A DNA stretch of 64,000 nt. It comes from Echiichthys vipera (taxonomy: Eukaryota > Chordata > Actinopteri > Perciformes > Trachinidae). The notes beneath the pieces were generated by a model. The model did no database searches, was not told the DNA's origin, and worked only from the letters and a program-made list of their open reading frames with translations. The DNA is taken from positions 14,474,179-14,538,178 of the forward strand of contig OY829659.1 of assembly GCA_963691815.1 (NCBI GenBank). Direction: 5' to 3'. The position numbers and the translations under genes are program-made. Position 1 is the stretch's first letter. Each line of letters opens with the position of its first letter. Below are positions 36,086-47,945 of this stretch, one piece after another.

Positions 36086-37838
36086 GGGTTTTTCTATGCA
36101 GCCACAAATCTACATCCATCCCCAAGCCCATTCACTTGTAGCTGTGCTGCAAACTTGTTAACATAGCTTTAGGGCCCCGGAATAGGTTTGATGTGCCAGC
36201 AGCAGTCTGGCACACAATGGACATGCTTGCTGAAATATTCTGATAGAGGGTACTTATTACTTGCCTAAAACGATGCACAAATCTAAGCAAACTCTGAAGT
36301 ATTCCCCACCTGATAAGGAAAAACACATACTGTGAGGAAAGACATGGCTATTTCCAGAGATTCCTTCGTTTTTGTAACCACAACCACGTTTCTTTATTCG
36401 CAAGCTTCTCTCCTGCACACTGTGTTTTGTACTATGTGATCATTCCTCAGTATAGCAGACATACAGTACACAAATGCAATCGCACATAGTTGCCACTATT
36501 CACATGTGCAAGGATCTACACACACACATACACACAGTCCATGGCCGCATAAGGAGACAGTAAAGGTCTTACAGTGGCCTGAGGCACCAGGATTGCTGCT
36601 TAATAACTCGCCCCAGGCATCAACCTGACACCACTTAATAAATACACAGACAGGGATACACACAAACACACAGACAAAACAAGCTATCCGTGTGTATGTC
36701 TGGCCATCACTCTCATTTTGTATTACTCTAATCTCAAGAGATTTATTTGTTCCTTGAAGGAGGAGCTAAGAAATGTTCTAACAAAGATGAGCTTTGGCAT
36801 TGATGGAAACAATGAAATATTTAAGAAGTAAATCCACCTTGAAACAGAATTCCTGTTATCTCAGGGCTCATGGTCAACAATTGTGTTATAAAGCTAGTAC
36901 TGTGCAATCACTCTTAGCCCAAAAACATGTGTGTTTAAAGAACAATACGTCTGTTTTTAATAAGGTGTCGAGAGTGTCCACAAACCATTTTGAAGCAAAA
37001 TGATATATAGTTCCAGATTTAGAATTAGCGTTATCAGTTAGGGCAGAAAACACTCAACAGGTTAATTCGCTTGTTTGTTTGTTTGTTTTTGTTTTTGCAT
37101 ATCAGCTTGAAATAAATAAAGAAATGCTCACGGCCATATAATGTTGTTTTTTTTACCACTAGCCATCCCTAATTAACTGATCCTTAACTGTTAACAGACA
37201 GGTAGGCAAAATTGTATCCGTCCTGCATTTTCATGGACAAATCCATCGCTGTATCGTTCGGTTAACGTTTAAACAGGTAAACAGTTAAGAACATCACTGA
37301 TGTATAAACAACTTTTATAAGACAATGAGTGATAATGTGTGCATCTAACACATGGTTCTAGCTTGCGGGTGATGCGATAAGATGGAGATTGAATATAACT
37401 TCGCCACTAAAAATTAAACAATCCCCAACTATTAGTTTTGCCCAGCATATTAGTAGACTGTGGTGAGCCTATCTCAGAGTGGCCTTCGCATATTTTCATT
37501 TACATTGCATGGCAGCTTGTCGTCGACCATACTTTGCCGCTGCTTGGTGTGCTTTCAACATAAGAAAGACTGTGACCAGACAGTGGACAATGTTAAACAC
37601 TGTGATCAACATGCATATGCATCAATATCGTTGACGAGTCTATAATGTAGTGTAAAATATAAAAACTTTCCACCTTCTCTTCCTGTCTCTTCCCATCTCT
37701 GTCACTCACTCTCTTGCCCTCTATAGCACACACCATGCCATGGCTCTGTCTCTCTCTGACAAGTGTCAAAATACTACAATGCAGTCATGAAGTAACTGCA
37801 AAGCTGCATTCTTTAACTAGACTAGATTGACTTATATG
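36083..37838. other. Unique non-coding sequence
   Basis: Only a short (GTTT)n run at about 37069-37098 stands out. No gene recognised. Confidence 0.5.
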
Positions 37839-37938
37839 TATATATATAATAATGTAATAATAATTATTATTATTATCTATATATATGTATATATATATAG
37901 ACAATTATATCAATTATCTATATATATATATATAATAC
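37839..37938. repeat. AT-rich microsatellite with dyads
   Basis: (TA)n blocks are separated by AATAATAATTATTATTATT, itself nearly palindromic, and by ATCTATATATATG segments. Confidence 0.85.
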
Positions 37939-40620
37939 TAGAATATGATGACGAAAAAAGTACTATAGTAAAATAGTCATGGCTTTCTTTCAAAAGACTA
38001 AAATGCCCATGCAGGTAAAACTTGACAAAAAATAGGACGAGGTTTACTAAATAGGATAAAAACTAAAGAGGACATTTGACACAGGACTAAGACTGAGACA
38101 TAAAAATAACATACAAAATAATCACAAATTAAAATTCATTTTACTGTAATTAATTATAAGCTATTTGGCCAGCTTTCTGGCATATATATACACACAAGTG
38201 CACTTAGAGATGCACATAATCAAGTCATCGATGTTAACAAGGTAAATGTGTTTCTATGGCAACAATGCTTGTTTCATTGTGGGAATATAAAGTTTAAATT
38301 ATGTGGGCGATCTGTAGGATGCCAATATTCATATGTGCTGGCTGTGAGTGTGTGAATTCACAACCACCAAGTGTGTGTTGTGTTTGTGTGTATTTGCATG
38401 TGTGTTGGGTGTGCACAGTGTGTGTCTGTATGTCTGGACACCAAAGAACAGAAATGGACCATGTTTTCATTTTCATCGCACAAATTGCCCCAAAATTGAG
38501 CCATCAAAATGAATTAATCTCCTTAATAGGAGAGACTGTCATACCTATCATTATCAAAGTCTTTCTATTCAAAATGAGCAATAAGTAGGTCTCCATCTGC
38601 AAGACAGTTTGGGGGTTCAATTCAATTAACTCCATTAAGCCATAGGACAATTCTTGGCTTATTAGACTGAACTATAAAAGAGAAGAATAGCAGTAAAATA
38701 ATGAGATTTTCAAAGTAAATGGGTAAAAAAAATCAGGTCCTAATGAAAACTATGACTGACAGTAAAGTGCATTCTAGCCTCAAGCTCAGGTAGACCAGCT
38801 CGCCTGAAAATACTGCACTCAAGACTCTGCAGGTACTGAAAATACAAGCTGTTCTTTAGGCATCCCAGGTCACTGACAAGTGACGGCAAAGGGTCTTGAC
38901 CAAACAAGAGGTATGTGACGAGATAGGAGGAAAACCGGTTGAAAAATACAGCAAAAAACTGTTGTTATATGGATTCTGAGAATGCATGCCACATTCAGAG
39001 TAGAATAAGTAATTTCTTATATGGGGGGGATTAATATTTATTATTGGAGTTTTGCATCAAACTTCATGAGACATTTATGAGACCTATCGCTCTTGCTATG
39101 TAACGAGTTGAAGGTGAGTCATTTTACAGGTGCAAGGCTATCCAAAAAAGAAAAACAACATTAATGAATAAACAGTAACGCCTGCATGCATACTCCATGC
39201 CACAAAAAGTCAAATTCTGACAACAATTCCATCCAACTTGGATGTTCGACTAGTCAGAATGTTTGAAAAATGGAAACCACACCCCTATTTATACATTATG
39301 CACACCAGTACGCTGACAAGCTCTATGAAGACAGACATGGTTCACCCAAAATGCCCAGGTAATAACAATTTACAACTAATAATTCAATAAAATGCCAAAA
39401 TCCAAAAATACATAGAGAAATAACAGATATCATATTGTATTTTTAAACAATAATCAATATCAGATTAATCATCCTATGCTATATAACGGCACATTTCGCG
39501 ATACATATGATACTGCTCTGCTTGACTCGACTCAGTTTTGGTACCATACCTTTCTCATTTTGTTTTCTACTGTAGATAGTAGCCAATAGCATCACCCTAG
39601 TGACATGGCGTGAAACTGCCATGACATTATCTTGAACTTGATACTTTCTAAATCCTTCCTCTTTCATCGGAAACCTAGTGTATGGCATAGTTTTGAGTGA
39701 ATTTAAAAAAAAAAACCTGACGTTAGCTTGGCTATTTAAAAAACATGGGTTTGGGCAGGACGTCCTGTGTCATGATAGTGATGATTCTCTTCGACCAATC
39801 GGTTCTATAGTTGTTTTAACCCTTTTTATTGTAGTATCAGCTCAGCTCGCTTGCAAACCGGACTTCTTGGTGAAACTCTCATGTACTTTTCATGGACGCA
39901 CACACACATCTACTGTACAACAGTCTGTACACACAAGGGGTTTTTGGAGGAGAGAGATGGAGATGACGAGGGATGCTTGAAAGACTTGCACAGACAATCC
40001 CATGATACTTTGAGAAAACCCAAGTCCGCGCTTGCTTTCATTTCTGATACAAAGAGAGAGACAGCAGAAAAAAGTTGAGCAAACTTTGCTGAAAGCCTAA
40101 GGCAAAAGACAAAGAAAAAACTACATTGCATAAGCTACTGCAAGTGAACTTTCACATGAGGATAGACTGAAATTTATATTTCTTCTCTATTCAGTGGTTG
40201 AACTAAATCAAATGGCAATTTATTTGTACAGTGCGTGTGCTTTGAAAGTTATGCATATTTTGGAACATTGCATACATTTCATAGGTTTCTGTAAATTCCT
40301 CGTAATGAAGTGTTGGTTGTGGTTATCACATTCAAATCGTGCAATACATCAATAAATGCTCAGGTTCAAAGTCCTTCATGTGTCTCTCTAAAGGAGCATA
40401 GCTAACACTTTCTCCCCCGCATGATATGATAACATAAAAAATCTGTGGAAAGCAGTGTGTGGAGGTGTCCAACATAACTGCTTTTTCACCTTGTTTTTGT
40501 CTCTATCTATCTCTAAGAGACTCAAGATTTTACTAGCACATGATGGATCCCCTGAGTGTAAAATCACCTCTCAACTACAAATCTCTATCTGTCTGAAGTA
40601 GCTTGGGCTCTCCTCACAGT
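37939..40620. other. Non-coding sequence
   Basis: No gene recognised. 38338-38432 is loosely GT-rich. 37960-38110 contains GACTAAAATG and ACTAAAGAGG phrases that may come from a degraded fish repeat. The open frame at 39678-39980 has no recognisable domain. Confidence 0.4.
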
Positions 40621-40914
40621 CTTCCCAGTGTGTGAATTGAGATGTAAGGCGTTGCTGCTGGAAGGGGGGAGTATTTGTGCTGGGGCCAACGGGGGTTTTG
40701 CACATTCTTCATTATTTGCCTGTATAACTCTTTGCATAGTAAGGCACTGGAGTGGAGAAGTGAGTCTACCTCCCCGTTTTCTGCGGTTGCCCAGGCCATC
40801 TCCATGCTCCTGCTGCAGAAGATGTAACGGAAGCGCAGCATGTGTTGACTGCCGGTTCATTTGTTGACGATAGTGTAATCCATTTAGCTATTTCTGCTGG
40901 GTGTAGGCGAGCTT

Positions 40915-41620
40915 CTCCTAGAGATTTAACATGATCAATTTCAAAATCAGTATATATCATCTAGAGACATGTCTGATCTTCACTTTGGCACCAAAGTAAG
41001 GCCTTTTGCAATAAACTGGAAGTAGCTGTGACTGTAGCATTTAATCTGCCCCAAATTTAGATGCCTGAACACAACCCCACCTAAATATTGGTCAGTCATA
41101 GCGTCCTCTACTGCAGACAGGAAATCACATCTTTTTATACTTTAAAGAAATCCACCTAGAGATTTAACCCGATTAACTTCCAAATCGGTCAATACCATCT
41201 AAAGACATGTCTGATCAAACGATACTGAAAACTTTGACTTTTCGTTGCACCATGTGGGCATGGCTCCAAAGCATTTTGCCATTCAACATAAGGTTATAGT
41301 AACTTGACCATACATTGTTCAATCTGCAGGAATATATAACACCTCTAGATGTACAGAAAAGCCTCTTGGAGGTCGGACATTTTGAAATTTTCCAACATTT
41401 TCGTGTGTGATATTTTAACAAACTCCTCCTAGAGCTTTAACCTGACTGACTTCAAATTAGGTCAGTACCATCTTAAGACATGTCTGATCAAACATTGTTG
41501 AAAACTTTGGGTTTTCACTGCATCCTTTTGATGTGATGTGCTACCAAAATATCACTTTTTGCCATAAAACAGGAAGTTGCTGTAACTTAAGCATACATAT
41601 GGGGACGTTTATTCTTCCCC
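40915..41620 (+). repeat. Three-copy diverged tandem repeat, units of about 240-270 bp
   Basis: Three units start with CTCCTAGAGATTTAAC-type sequence at 40915, 41153 and 41426 (spacings 238 and 273). Each continues with a TTCAAAATCAGT/GGTCAGTACCATCT segment and the identical AGACATGTCTGATC. Units 2 and 3 also share TGAAAACTTTG, and units 1 and 3 share AAA(C/A)TGGAAGT-like AACAGGAAGT segments. No open frame spans a unit. I recall the phrase from dispersed fish repeats, so this may be a piece of a larger repetitive element. The preceding 40630-40914 may belong to the same element. Confidence 0.8.
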
Positions 41621-42316
41621 AGCAAAAGTTATATGGGGATACAAAATATTTCACACTGTATTGTCTATGAGTTTCAGTCTGTCATCAATTATTCCCCCCT
41701 GTCTAAAACACGCAGATGATGTCCTACAGTCAAGTTTTTAATTTTGGTCCATTTAAGAAAGCCTTCCAAGAAAGTTCCATATTGAATTCGCACTGTGATC
41801 CCCAAAGTTTGAAGTTGATAAAAGTTGTTGTAAAGTTGTGACCAAGAACAAAATAAATACACAAACATTACTCTTACTCTTTACACCCCCTCACCCCCAA
41901 CAGGCTTATTACACCCCCTCCTGATTTTCTTGCTACAATCCTTATAAACTATAGTAGAATTAATTAATCCTCAGTGAAGATGAGCAGACAGGAGCTCAGG
42001 CTTTCCTTACACTCTAATTGTTCCAGCGGGACTGTGACTCAAAATGATACTCATCTTGAAGGGTGTGTGAGTTTGTATTAGTGGGTTAGTCCCCCTTGAC
42101 AGGCGTTTGCTTGTCTCATTCTTGCTGTGATCTTTTGTTACAGTCTGCTCAGGGCTAGCTCTGAATTATTGTGCATATTCAGCAACAACTACTGTACGAG
42201 TGTATGCAATATGCTTCTAATTATGTTGGTTTTGTTTTTTACTTGTTGGGTAGTTCATGGTGCCAGGATGTGCGTCCCCATTGGCTGTCAAATCTTTAGA
42301 AGACAGTTATTCAAAG
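41621..42316. other. Unique non-coding sequence
   Basis: No gene recognised; C-rich near 41885-41920. Confidence 0.45.
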
Positions 42317-42364
42317 GGGCCTGGTGGCTCAGTGGTTAGACCAGGCGCCCCTTATACAGAGGTT
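42317..42364 (+). mobile_element. tRNA-derived SINE head, truncated
   Basis: GGGCCTGGTGGCTCAGTGGTTAGA (A box at 42325-42340), a GCGCCCC turn and a TACAGAGGTTT end match the head of the SINE family at 2848 and 21848 in layout. The copy stops before any B box, where a TTTAAAGATATAATCTG sequence begins. Confidence 0.75.
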
Positions 42365-43165
42365 TAAAGATATAATCTGTAAGATTTTTATCTACAGTAG
42401 TTCATTGTCTTTTAAGTTACTTTCTATCGAAGAGTGAGTTAAAACAATGGTGATTGATCATATGACCCACTAATAAATGTGCTTATACTTGCCTTTTTGC
42501 AGAGTATTTCTGTGTGTCTGTGGCGACATTTCCTATCTTAATGCAGATGCGCCGCCTTTTGAGTGACGCTGTTTACGGCGGTTGGTCTGTCTGGTGCAGC
42601 TCGTCACTGCCGGTTATGCTGCATTGCGTTGTAATCGGAAACTGGAAAATTTCCAACCTCTGAGTCAGGCTTGTTGTAAGGGCAAAAGTGTGAAAGGGAC
42701 ATGTGTCTGAGTGTATGAATTTAAGAAGGTAACATATAGGGGACGGACCGGAAGTAGAGAGACAAAAGAGCAAAGAAAAAAAGTCAACACACATAGAGAC
42801 CCAGAACATGACAAAAAGGAAAGCTCTGAAAGAACAGGCTTGCCTACAGTTACATCTTACTGCCAAAGAGGCCGCTTGACACAACATTTCTCAAATCTTT
42901 TGGATTATGACTGCCGACAGGGTTTGAGTCTTCGCCGTGTTCTGAGCAGTAAGAGCGATGTGATGAAGCATACATCGGAGCTCACCGGGCTCACCAAAGC
43001 TGCCATTGTTGCAGTCCTTGGGGGAAACCAGACTGTTCCTATGGATATGATATAATGGATATAACTATGAACTGTGGATGGCAGCGACGTGCCTTTAGGC
43101 ATCTAGTCTGCCAGAAATCCAGAGGAAGAAGAAAGCCGTCAGTGCAGAGTGAAGCAGAGGAGGAT
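42362..43165. repeat. Probable composite teleost repeat interrupting the SINE
   Basis: It begins TTTAAAGATATAATCTGTAAGATT, a start typical of short fish inverted-repeat elements. The interior phrases GGAGCTCACCGGGCTCACCAAAGCTGCC and GTTGCAGTCCTTGGGG I recall from dispersed copies. The 114-codon open frame at 42711-43055 falls within it and has no recognised domain. No right terminus was identified. Confidence 0.4.
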
Positions 43166-43168
43166 ACC

Positions 43169-43290
43169 GGGCAGCAGCCTGTACGGCTTCAGAGGTTAAT
43201 TCACTGACGGCCTGATCTCACATCAACACAATGGCTCTTTTAAGAGCCACACACCTCTGAGAGCTCATTTCTGTTCTTTTAAAGACCCCT
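43169..43290 (+). pseudogene. Histone H4 3' end with histone stem-loop (relic)
   Basis: The segment reads G-S-S-L-Y-G-F-R-G-stop with TAA at 43197-43199, against the nearly invariant H4 C-terminus GRTLYGFGG. Thirty-three bases after the stop is the replication-dependent histone stem-loop GGCTCT-TTTA-AGAGCC (43233-43248), an exact consensus six-pair stem and four-base loop followed by ACACAC. It is bound by SLBP and sets the non-polyadenylated 3' end. Downstream GAGAGCT resembles the purine-rich U7 site region. Upstream the H4 reading frame is unrecognisable within one or two dozen codons, so this is a truncated or heavily mutated copy rather than a gene. Confidence 0.68.
43233..43248 (+). terminator. 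Histone mRNA 3' stem-loop
   Basis: The perfect inverted repeat GGCTCT/AGAGCC with loop TTTA fits the metazoan consensus GGYYCTTTTMAGRRCC and lies at the normal distance from the H4-like stop codon. Confidence 0.72.
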
Positions 43291-43383
43291 GGTTAGCACT
43301 AGCATAACTTCCCATTTTGCAAAACAGCAGTGTAGGCTGAGCCGAGGGTTAGCTTCAGTTAGCTAGCTGCCTTGGCTGCTACA

Positions 43384-43473
43384 TGCGATTGAAGCGATGA
43401 TCAAAAATGTGACAAATGTGAGCAAGTGACGCGATACTCGCGTTCTGGGCGATTTAATCGCCTCCATCGCTTT
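43384..43473. repeat. Imperfect inverted repeat around GCGATTGAAGCGAT
   Basis: ATGCGATTGAAGCGAT (43384-43399) is matched in reverse complement at 13 of 16 positions by ATCGCCTCCATCGCTT (43458-43473). It could be the ends or interior of a small TIR element; no target duplication was found. Confidence 0.4.
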
Positions 43474-43928
43474 TGGTGTGAATGCATGGTTATGTCCACA
43501 TCCCTTAGTTTACTAAGAGATACTACAAGTACCTGGAACACCCTTGCTGAAAAAGGAGGACGAAACTGGCAGGACACTATAAAGACCATTGATTGTTTTT
43601 TTATTTGCTCTAGCCCTAATCTTGATTAGTGTGACTATGCCCTAACGTAGCCTAGACATTGATGGTGATGACTTAGAGCTCCTTGAAACAATATGTGCCC
43701 CTACAGACTCAGGGACTTAGCATGAGGATGTTTCATTTAAAATAATTCTTTCATGCCAGAACAAGCTCTATAACCTGATGACTGTCAAATTCTGAACCCC
43801 ACTGTCAGCATTAAATCCATTAGACAGTGCCCCGTTGCTCTGTGCACTGTCATACAACAAGTACCTGTACTCACAAGATTACACTGCAGTCACCAGAGAG
43901 GTGTATGTGCACACTGACGCACAAAATG

Positions 43929-43929
<1 letters not shown>

Positions 43930-43969
<40 letters not shown>
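43930..43969 (+). repeat. (CA)n microsatellite
   Basis: Pure 40-base CA run. Confidence 0.96.
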
Positions 43970-43974
<5 letters not shown>

Positions 43975-45655
43975 GTGAACATATTCAGGAGTGGCAGTTT
44001 AAAAAACCCATTTTCCCCTTGGTTAAGCAAGCAGCAACAACACTTGACTAATGGAAAACCCTGCTCCTAAATGAGGTCGGAGAAATTCTATCTTACACAC
44101 ACTGGTTGTTGTGAATTCTAATAGTCACATTTTCATCTTCTGTACGCTGAGTTCTAACACTACTGACTTTTACCAACAAGGAAACACTAGATAGTAAAGG
44201 CAGACAAGTCTTGTGAGTTGATATGTATATGATATATACCCCCCGCCCCCTCAGAGACCAGCTTGGTCAAATAATAAGGTAGGTCCATCTATTTGCAGTT
44301 TTTTCTAGTTCTAGTCTCCCTAGAAGTTTTGTATCGTGCAATTGCTGGAATTCATGCAATTTCAAGCAGACCTCACAATATCTGCAAAAGAATAACATTT
44401 TGCTGGATACCAGCATTTTTCCTTGACTTAACTATGCACGCAAGTGCCAGTATGTGGTGTGCTCAAGATTTGCTCAAGAGGCCACATAGAAACATCTGAC
44501 AGGCAGTAGTTTTTTTCTTGTCTCTTTACAGCCTGGGAGAAATGGCTGGTAACTGTCCCCACAAGTTCTTGTTTTTCATAATGCAAGCATGACCATTCTA
44601 TGTTCACTGATTTGCCCTTGGTCTACAGTAACTCAAAAAGTTGTAAAACCTGCAAGCTGTTGTCACATAACAACAAAGTAAAAAAAAAATGATCCCAGGA
44701 GCTCTCTAATCTGTAAGCAACTGATCCTTAGCTAGGGACCACATCTTCCCTCACCAGTGTCCCTAGTTGACAAATACTTTGCAGCATGATTCTGAAATAC
44801 TGAAAGTCTTCTTTCTGAGAACAATCCCCATGAAGCTGGAAATGTGAAAAATGTGTATGTTCCCCCCTTCCTGTTGCTCCCTGCACACCTTCTCATAATT
44901 GGGCTCTGTACACTCCCACCTGTCATATTGGCTCCCACTGCTGCTGGTATGATCATCCACTTTCCCCTGTCACTCTGACTTTGGTCAGAGTGGCAGCAGG
45001 TCTCTTGTCCCAGCATGTCTGTCTTACTACCACTGAAGGTCTCTGCTGGATCTTACTCATGAAATTGCTTGCCAGGAGTAAGAGTTATGTCTTTGTCCGG
45101 CCTGTCAACATCAGATAGCTGCTACGTTTACCTGACATTGACCCGAATATGGTCTTTTTTCATAAGAGATATGCATATTGAAGGCACATTTTTCAAAACA
45201 CACTTGTCTTGCTTGTTTTTCTTTCATGTTTTCATGTTGCCATGACCCTTTTCTTGTTTATATGTCAGTGAAAGCCACACAAACACACTGTTTGCTCTTT
45301 CCAGAATGCAATGCATTTGATGACGTAACTGATTGCTGGTTTGCCAGAAAACAGCACCAAAAGTTGACAGCAAGGTAGTAGATTTGTTGCTGACGCAAAG
45401 ATATTTTATGTATTCTATGTGTTTTTTGTCTTTTAGCTGTTTTTACATTGTTTCCAGAAAGCTAAAGGCAAATTTCCATTCCATACAATGTAAAATACCA
45501 AAAAGATTTTCTGTTTTATTCTGTGCTTGAAATAGCCATATACTGTACATGACATAGCGGTGGAGTACAGATTAGAGCAAATAGGAAAGATTGTGAGATC
45601 ACAGACCAGCTAAAGAAAATTTAAGTTTCAAAAATTCAGAAGTGTACAAAAGCAT
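43970..45655. other. Unique non-coding sequence
   Basis: No gene recognised; C-rich patch near 44240-44252 (CCCCCCGCCCCC). Confidence 0.5.
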
Positions 45656-45661
45656 ACTCAC

Positions 45662-45822
45662 CTCATCCATAACAGTTTGGTACAGCAGAATTTTCATGGC
45701 CAGGGCCTTTGCACCCATCGGTGAGTTGGTCTTAAAGTAGGGCGTGGTCAGGCCCATTGTTGGGGCATTGCTATCTTCAGGCAGCAGGAAGCAATTATGC
45801 CATTGATTAACAAAAGCCTGGT
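45662..45822 (-). repeat. Interspersed repeat with an exon-like open frame
   Basis: On the minus strand a 161-nt interval preceded by AG and followed by GAG|GTGAGT is open throughout, including DQAFVNQWHNCFLLPEDSNA and MGLTTPYFKTNSPMGAKALA. I recall near-identical wording (a CTGCCTGAAAATAGCAATGCGCC-type phrase) from dispersed fish repeats, so the most likely reading is a stop-free repeat fragment. A repeat-derived (exonised) exon is possible because both splice signals are good. Confidence 0.45.
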
Positions 45823-46530
45823 CTCAAATCATAGCCCAGAATGTATTGCTGTCTAAATTGCTGTGTATTATTCAGATAGTAAGATTAGTAAATGAGTGCA
45901 GATATCTGTAGCCCAGCAGTTAATTAATATTGGTTGGGTTGCGGGTGGGTGAAATAATACATAATTAATGAGAAAAATATTTATTATATTCTCTAAAATG
46001 TGAAAAAAGCAGAGTCACCACTCCTCCGTTGTGCACATTTACGTACAAGGAACTTTATTGATTATTTTTTAAGCTAAAAGTTTTGAAGTTTATAACTCAA
46101 TTTTTTTAAAGTTTAGCCAATTAAACAATATTTACTTGCTTCACTCATGTAAACATCTAAAAATACTGAAAGCAGCCTCTCGAATCATTACTCTCTAATC
46201 ATTAAAGAAAAATCTTGCACGTCAATGATTTACATAGTTGAAAAAGCAACAGCCTACAGAAACTGGTAGAGGAACTAGATTTAGGTGGGAGGCAGGTGGA
46301 TGTTTTAAGCGTAGAAGTGGATTTGGATGGCTTGTTAAACACAAACAAACGCACGCTACAGTTCTACCTCCTCAGTTATTTGTTGATGCATTTGCAGTGC
46401 AATATAAATCCTTCCTGTGCAATTCATGCTGCATGTACATACTGTATCTGTATAAGTGTACAGGTGAAGGAGAAAGGATGAAGGGTGCTGACAATCTCAG
46501 TCAACATTACTGAGTTCAAGAGGCTGTAGT
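45823..46530. other. Non-coding sequence
   Basis: No gene recognised. Confidence 0.45.
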
Positions 46531-46534
46531 TTGC

Positions 46535-46790
46535 CCCAGATTAAAGTTAGAGTGAAGATATTGGTATCATATGAAACTTGATAATCTAAGTAATGTATGC
46601 CCCCCCATACCATGCAAGCTTGTTGGGAAGTTTCCAAAATAATGTTCCAAGGTTAGGCAAAAGGTTTGCAAAGGAAAATCTGACAAGGCCATTTTTTTGA
46701 CCTGTCACCTTTCTATTTCTGAGTGAGTTTGGGTTTTATGGGTAATAAGCACTGGTGCCACCTATGGGAGCCAGTGGATTTTAATGTTTT
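46535..46790. repeat. Probable teleost interspersed repeat
   Basis: GAAACTTGATAATCTAAG, CTTGTTGGGAAGTTTCCAAAATAATG, GGAAAATCTGACAAGGCCATTTTTTTGACC and GAGTTTGGGTTTTATGGGTA follow in the order I remember from a common fish repeat. The class is unknown to me. Confidence 0.52.
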
Positions 46791-47809
46791 GATTTAAACA
46801 AGAACTGTCTCTATCACATCATGTTGGTAATCACAGCCAAGCATCGACTTGTAATTAAAAACTTGAGAAACTTTTGGCAAGCCTTGTTTAAAACGACGCA
46901 CACAGCCGTTATGCTGGTTACCTGGTGTTTAGTATGCACACACCAGGTGAAAGACAGGCAAGAATGGATGGTTCTGGGGGAGTTATAAGCGGAGCGAGAC
47001 ATTTTAAGTGATTCACAGTGAAAACAGTTCTCAAAGCGTCTCCAACACTCTTGTTTGCAGGAGAAACTCTTTAGAATAATTCATCAAAAGGACAAGTTTG
47101 ATGTGCTTGACGTGTTTGGGTCAGATTATTGCTGGTTGCACTTAATGTAAACAGCTGTTCTGCCATGTCTCATTGTGGCCTGACAGTGCCCATCATCACT
47201 AACAGTTAGAGACTGCAGATCAAACAGATACTGCTGCCTTCAGAAAAAGGGCCGACCTTTAGTATAGCAGAGATAATAATAATAGAATAATATTACCCAT
47301 GTTGCATGCACCACCTTCAATGCAAACAATGTCATAGTGTGAAGTAGAAAGGGATGGATGGTTCGTGACATATGCAAAATTAAAGACACACACTAGTTAG
47401 ATACTACACATAGTAAGGTAGCCTGTATACTGCCACCAGTGCAGTAAGAATTGACATCTCTTCTTGTTAAAAGAATCTTCTATGCTATTCCTTGCAATTT
47501 GGAGTTTGATGCTCATTAGTTAAGGTCACAAAGTTCATGTTACACTGCTACAAGTCATTCTCATAACTGTTATCTCTGTACCTCACAGTCTTCCTGTTGA
47601 GACCCAGCTTGCTTGTGAACTGATCATGCATGAATAAAGGCAGCCATACTGTATATACCCCTAACTAGATTTAAGAGTTTGTTTTTGTCAAAGTTTACTT
47701 TCCTCTATAAAAGTCTACAATTGCCACATTCTTTGGATTTCACTTTTTTCTTGCATTAACACTTCCAGACTTTGACGAAGACATAGTTCCAGCACAACAT
47801 TCCCTATAA
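46791..47809. other. Unique non-coding sequence
   Basis: No gene or repeat recognised. Confidence 0.5.
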
Positions 47810-47945
47810 ACACATGTTCAATAATGAACTGATGAAGCCTCTTGGATGAGAGGTGAAACGTCTTCCTAGACAATCAACCAGTCCAGTTGTTTTTGACTGA
47901 AATTGCTTTGAGGATAACGATGACCTGGACGAATGAGAACATTCA
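47810..47945 (+). repeat. Teleost interspersed repeat (probable retroelement 3' region)
   Basis: GAACTGATGAAGCCTCTTGG, ATGAGAGGTGAAACGTCTTC, CCAGTCCAGTTGTTTTTGA and GATAACGATGACCTGGACGA are phrases of a widespread fish repeat. It probably derives from the 3' region of a retroelement; the family was not determined. Confidence 0.55.

Noticed and set aside
42711..43055. 114-codon open frame, and a weak LTGLTKAAI match to H4 GITKPAI
   Set aside because: The phrase belongs to a dispersed fish repeat and the rest of the frame has no histone similarity. Only the C-terminal H4 match at 43169 is retained.
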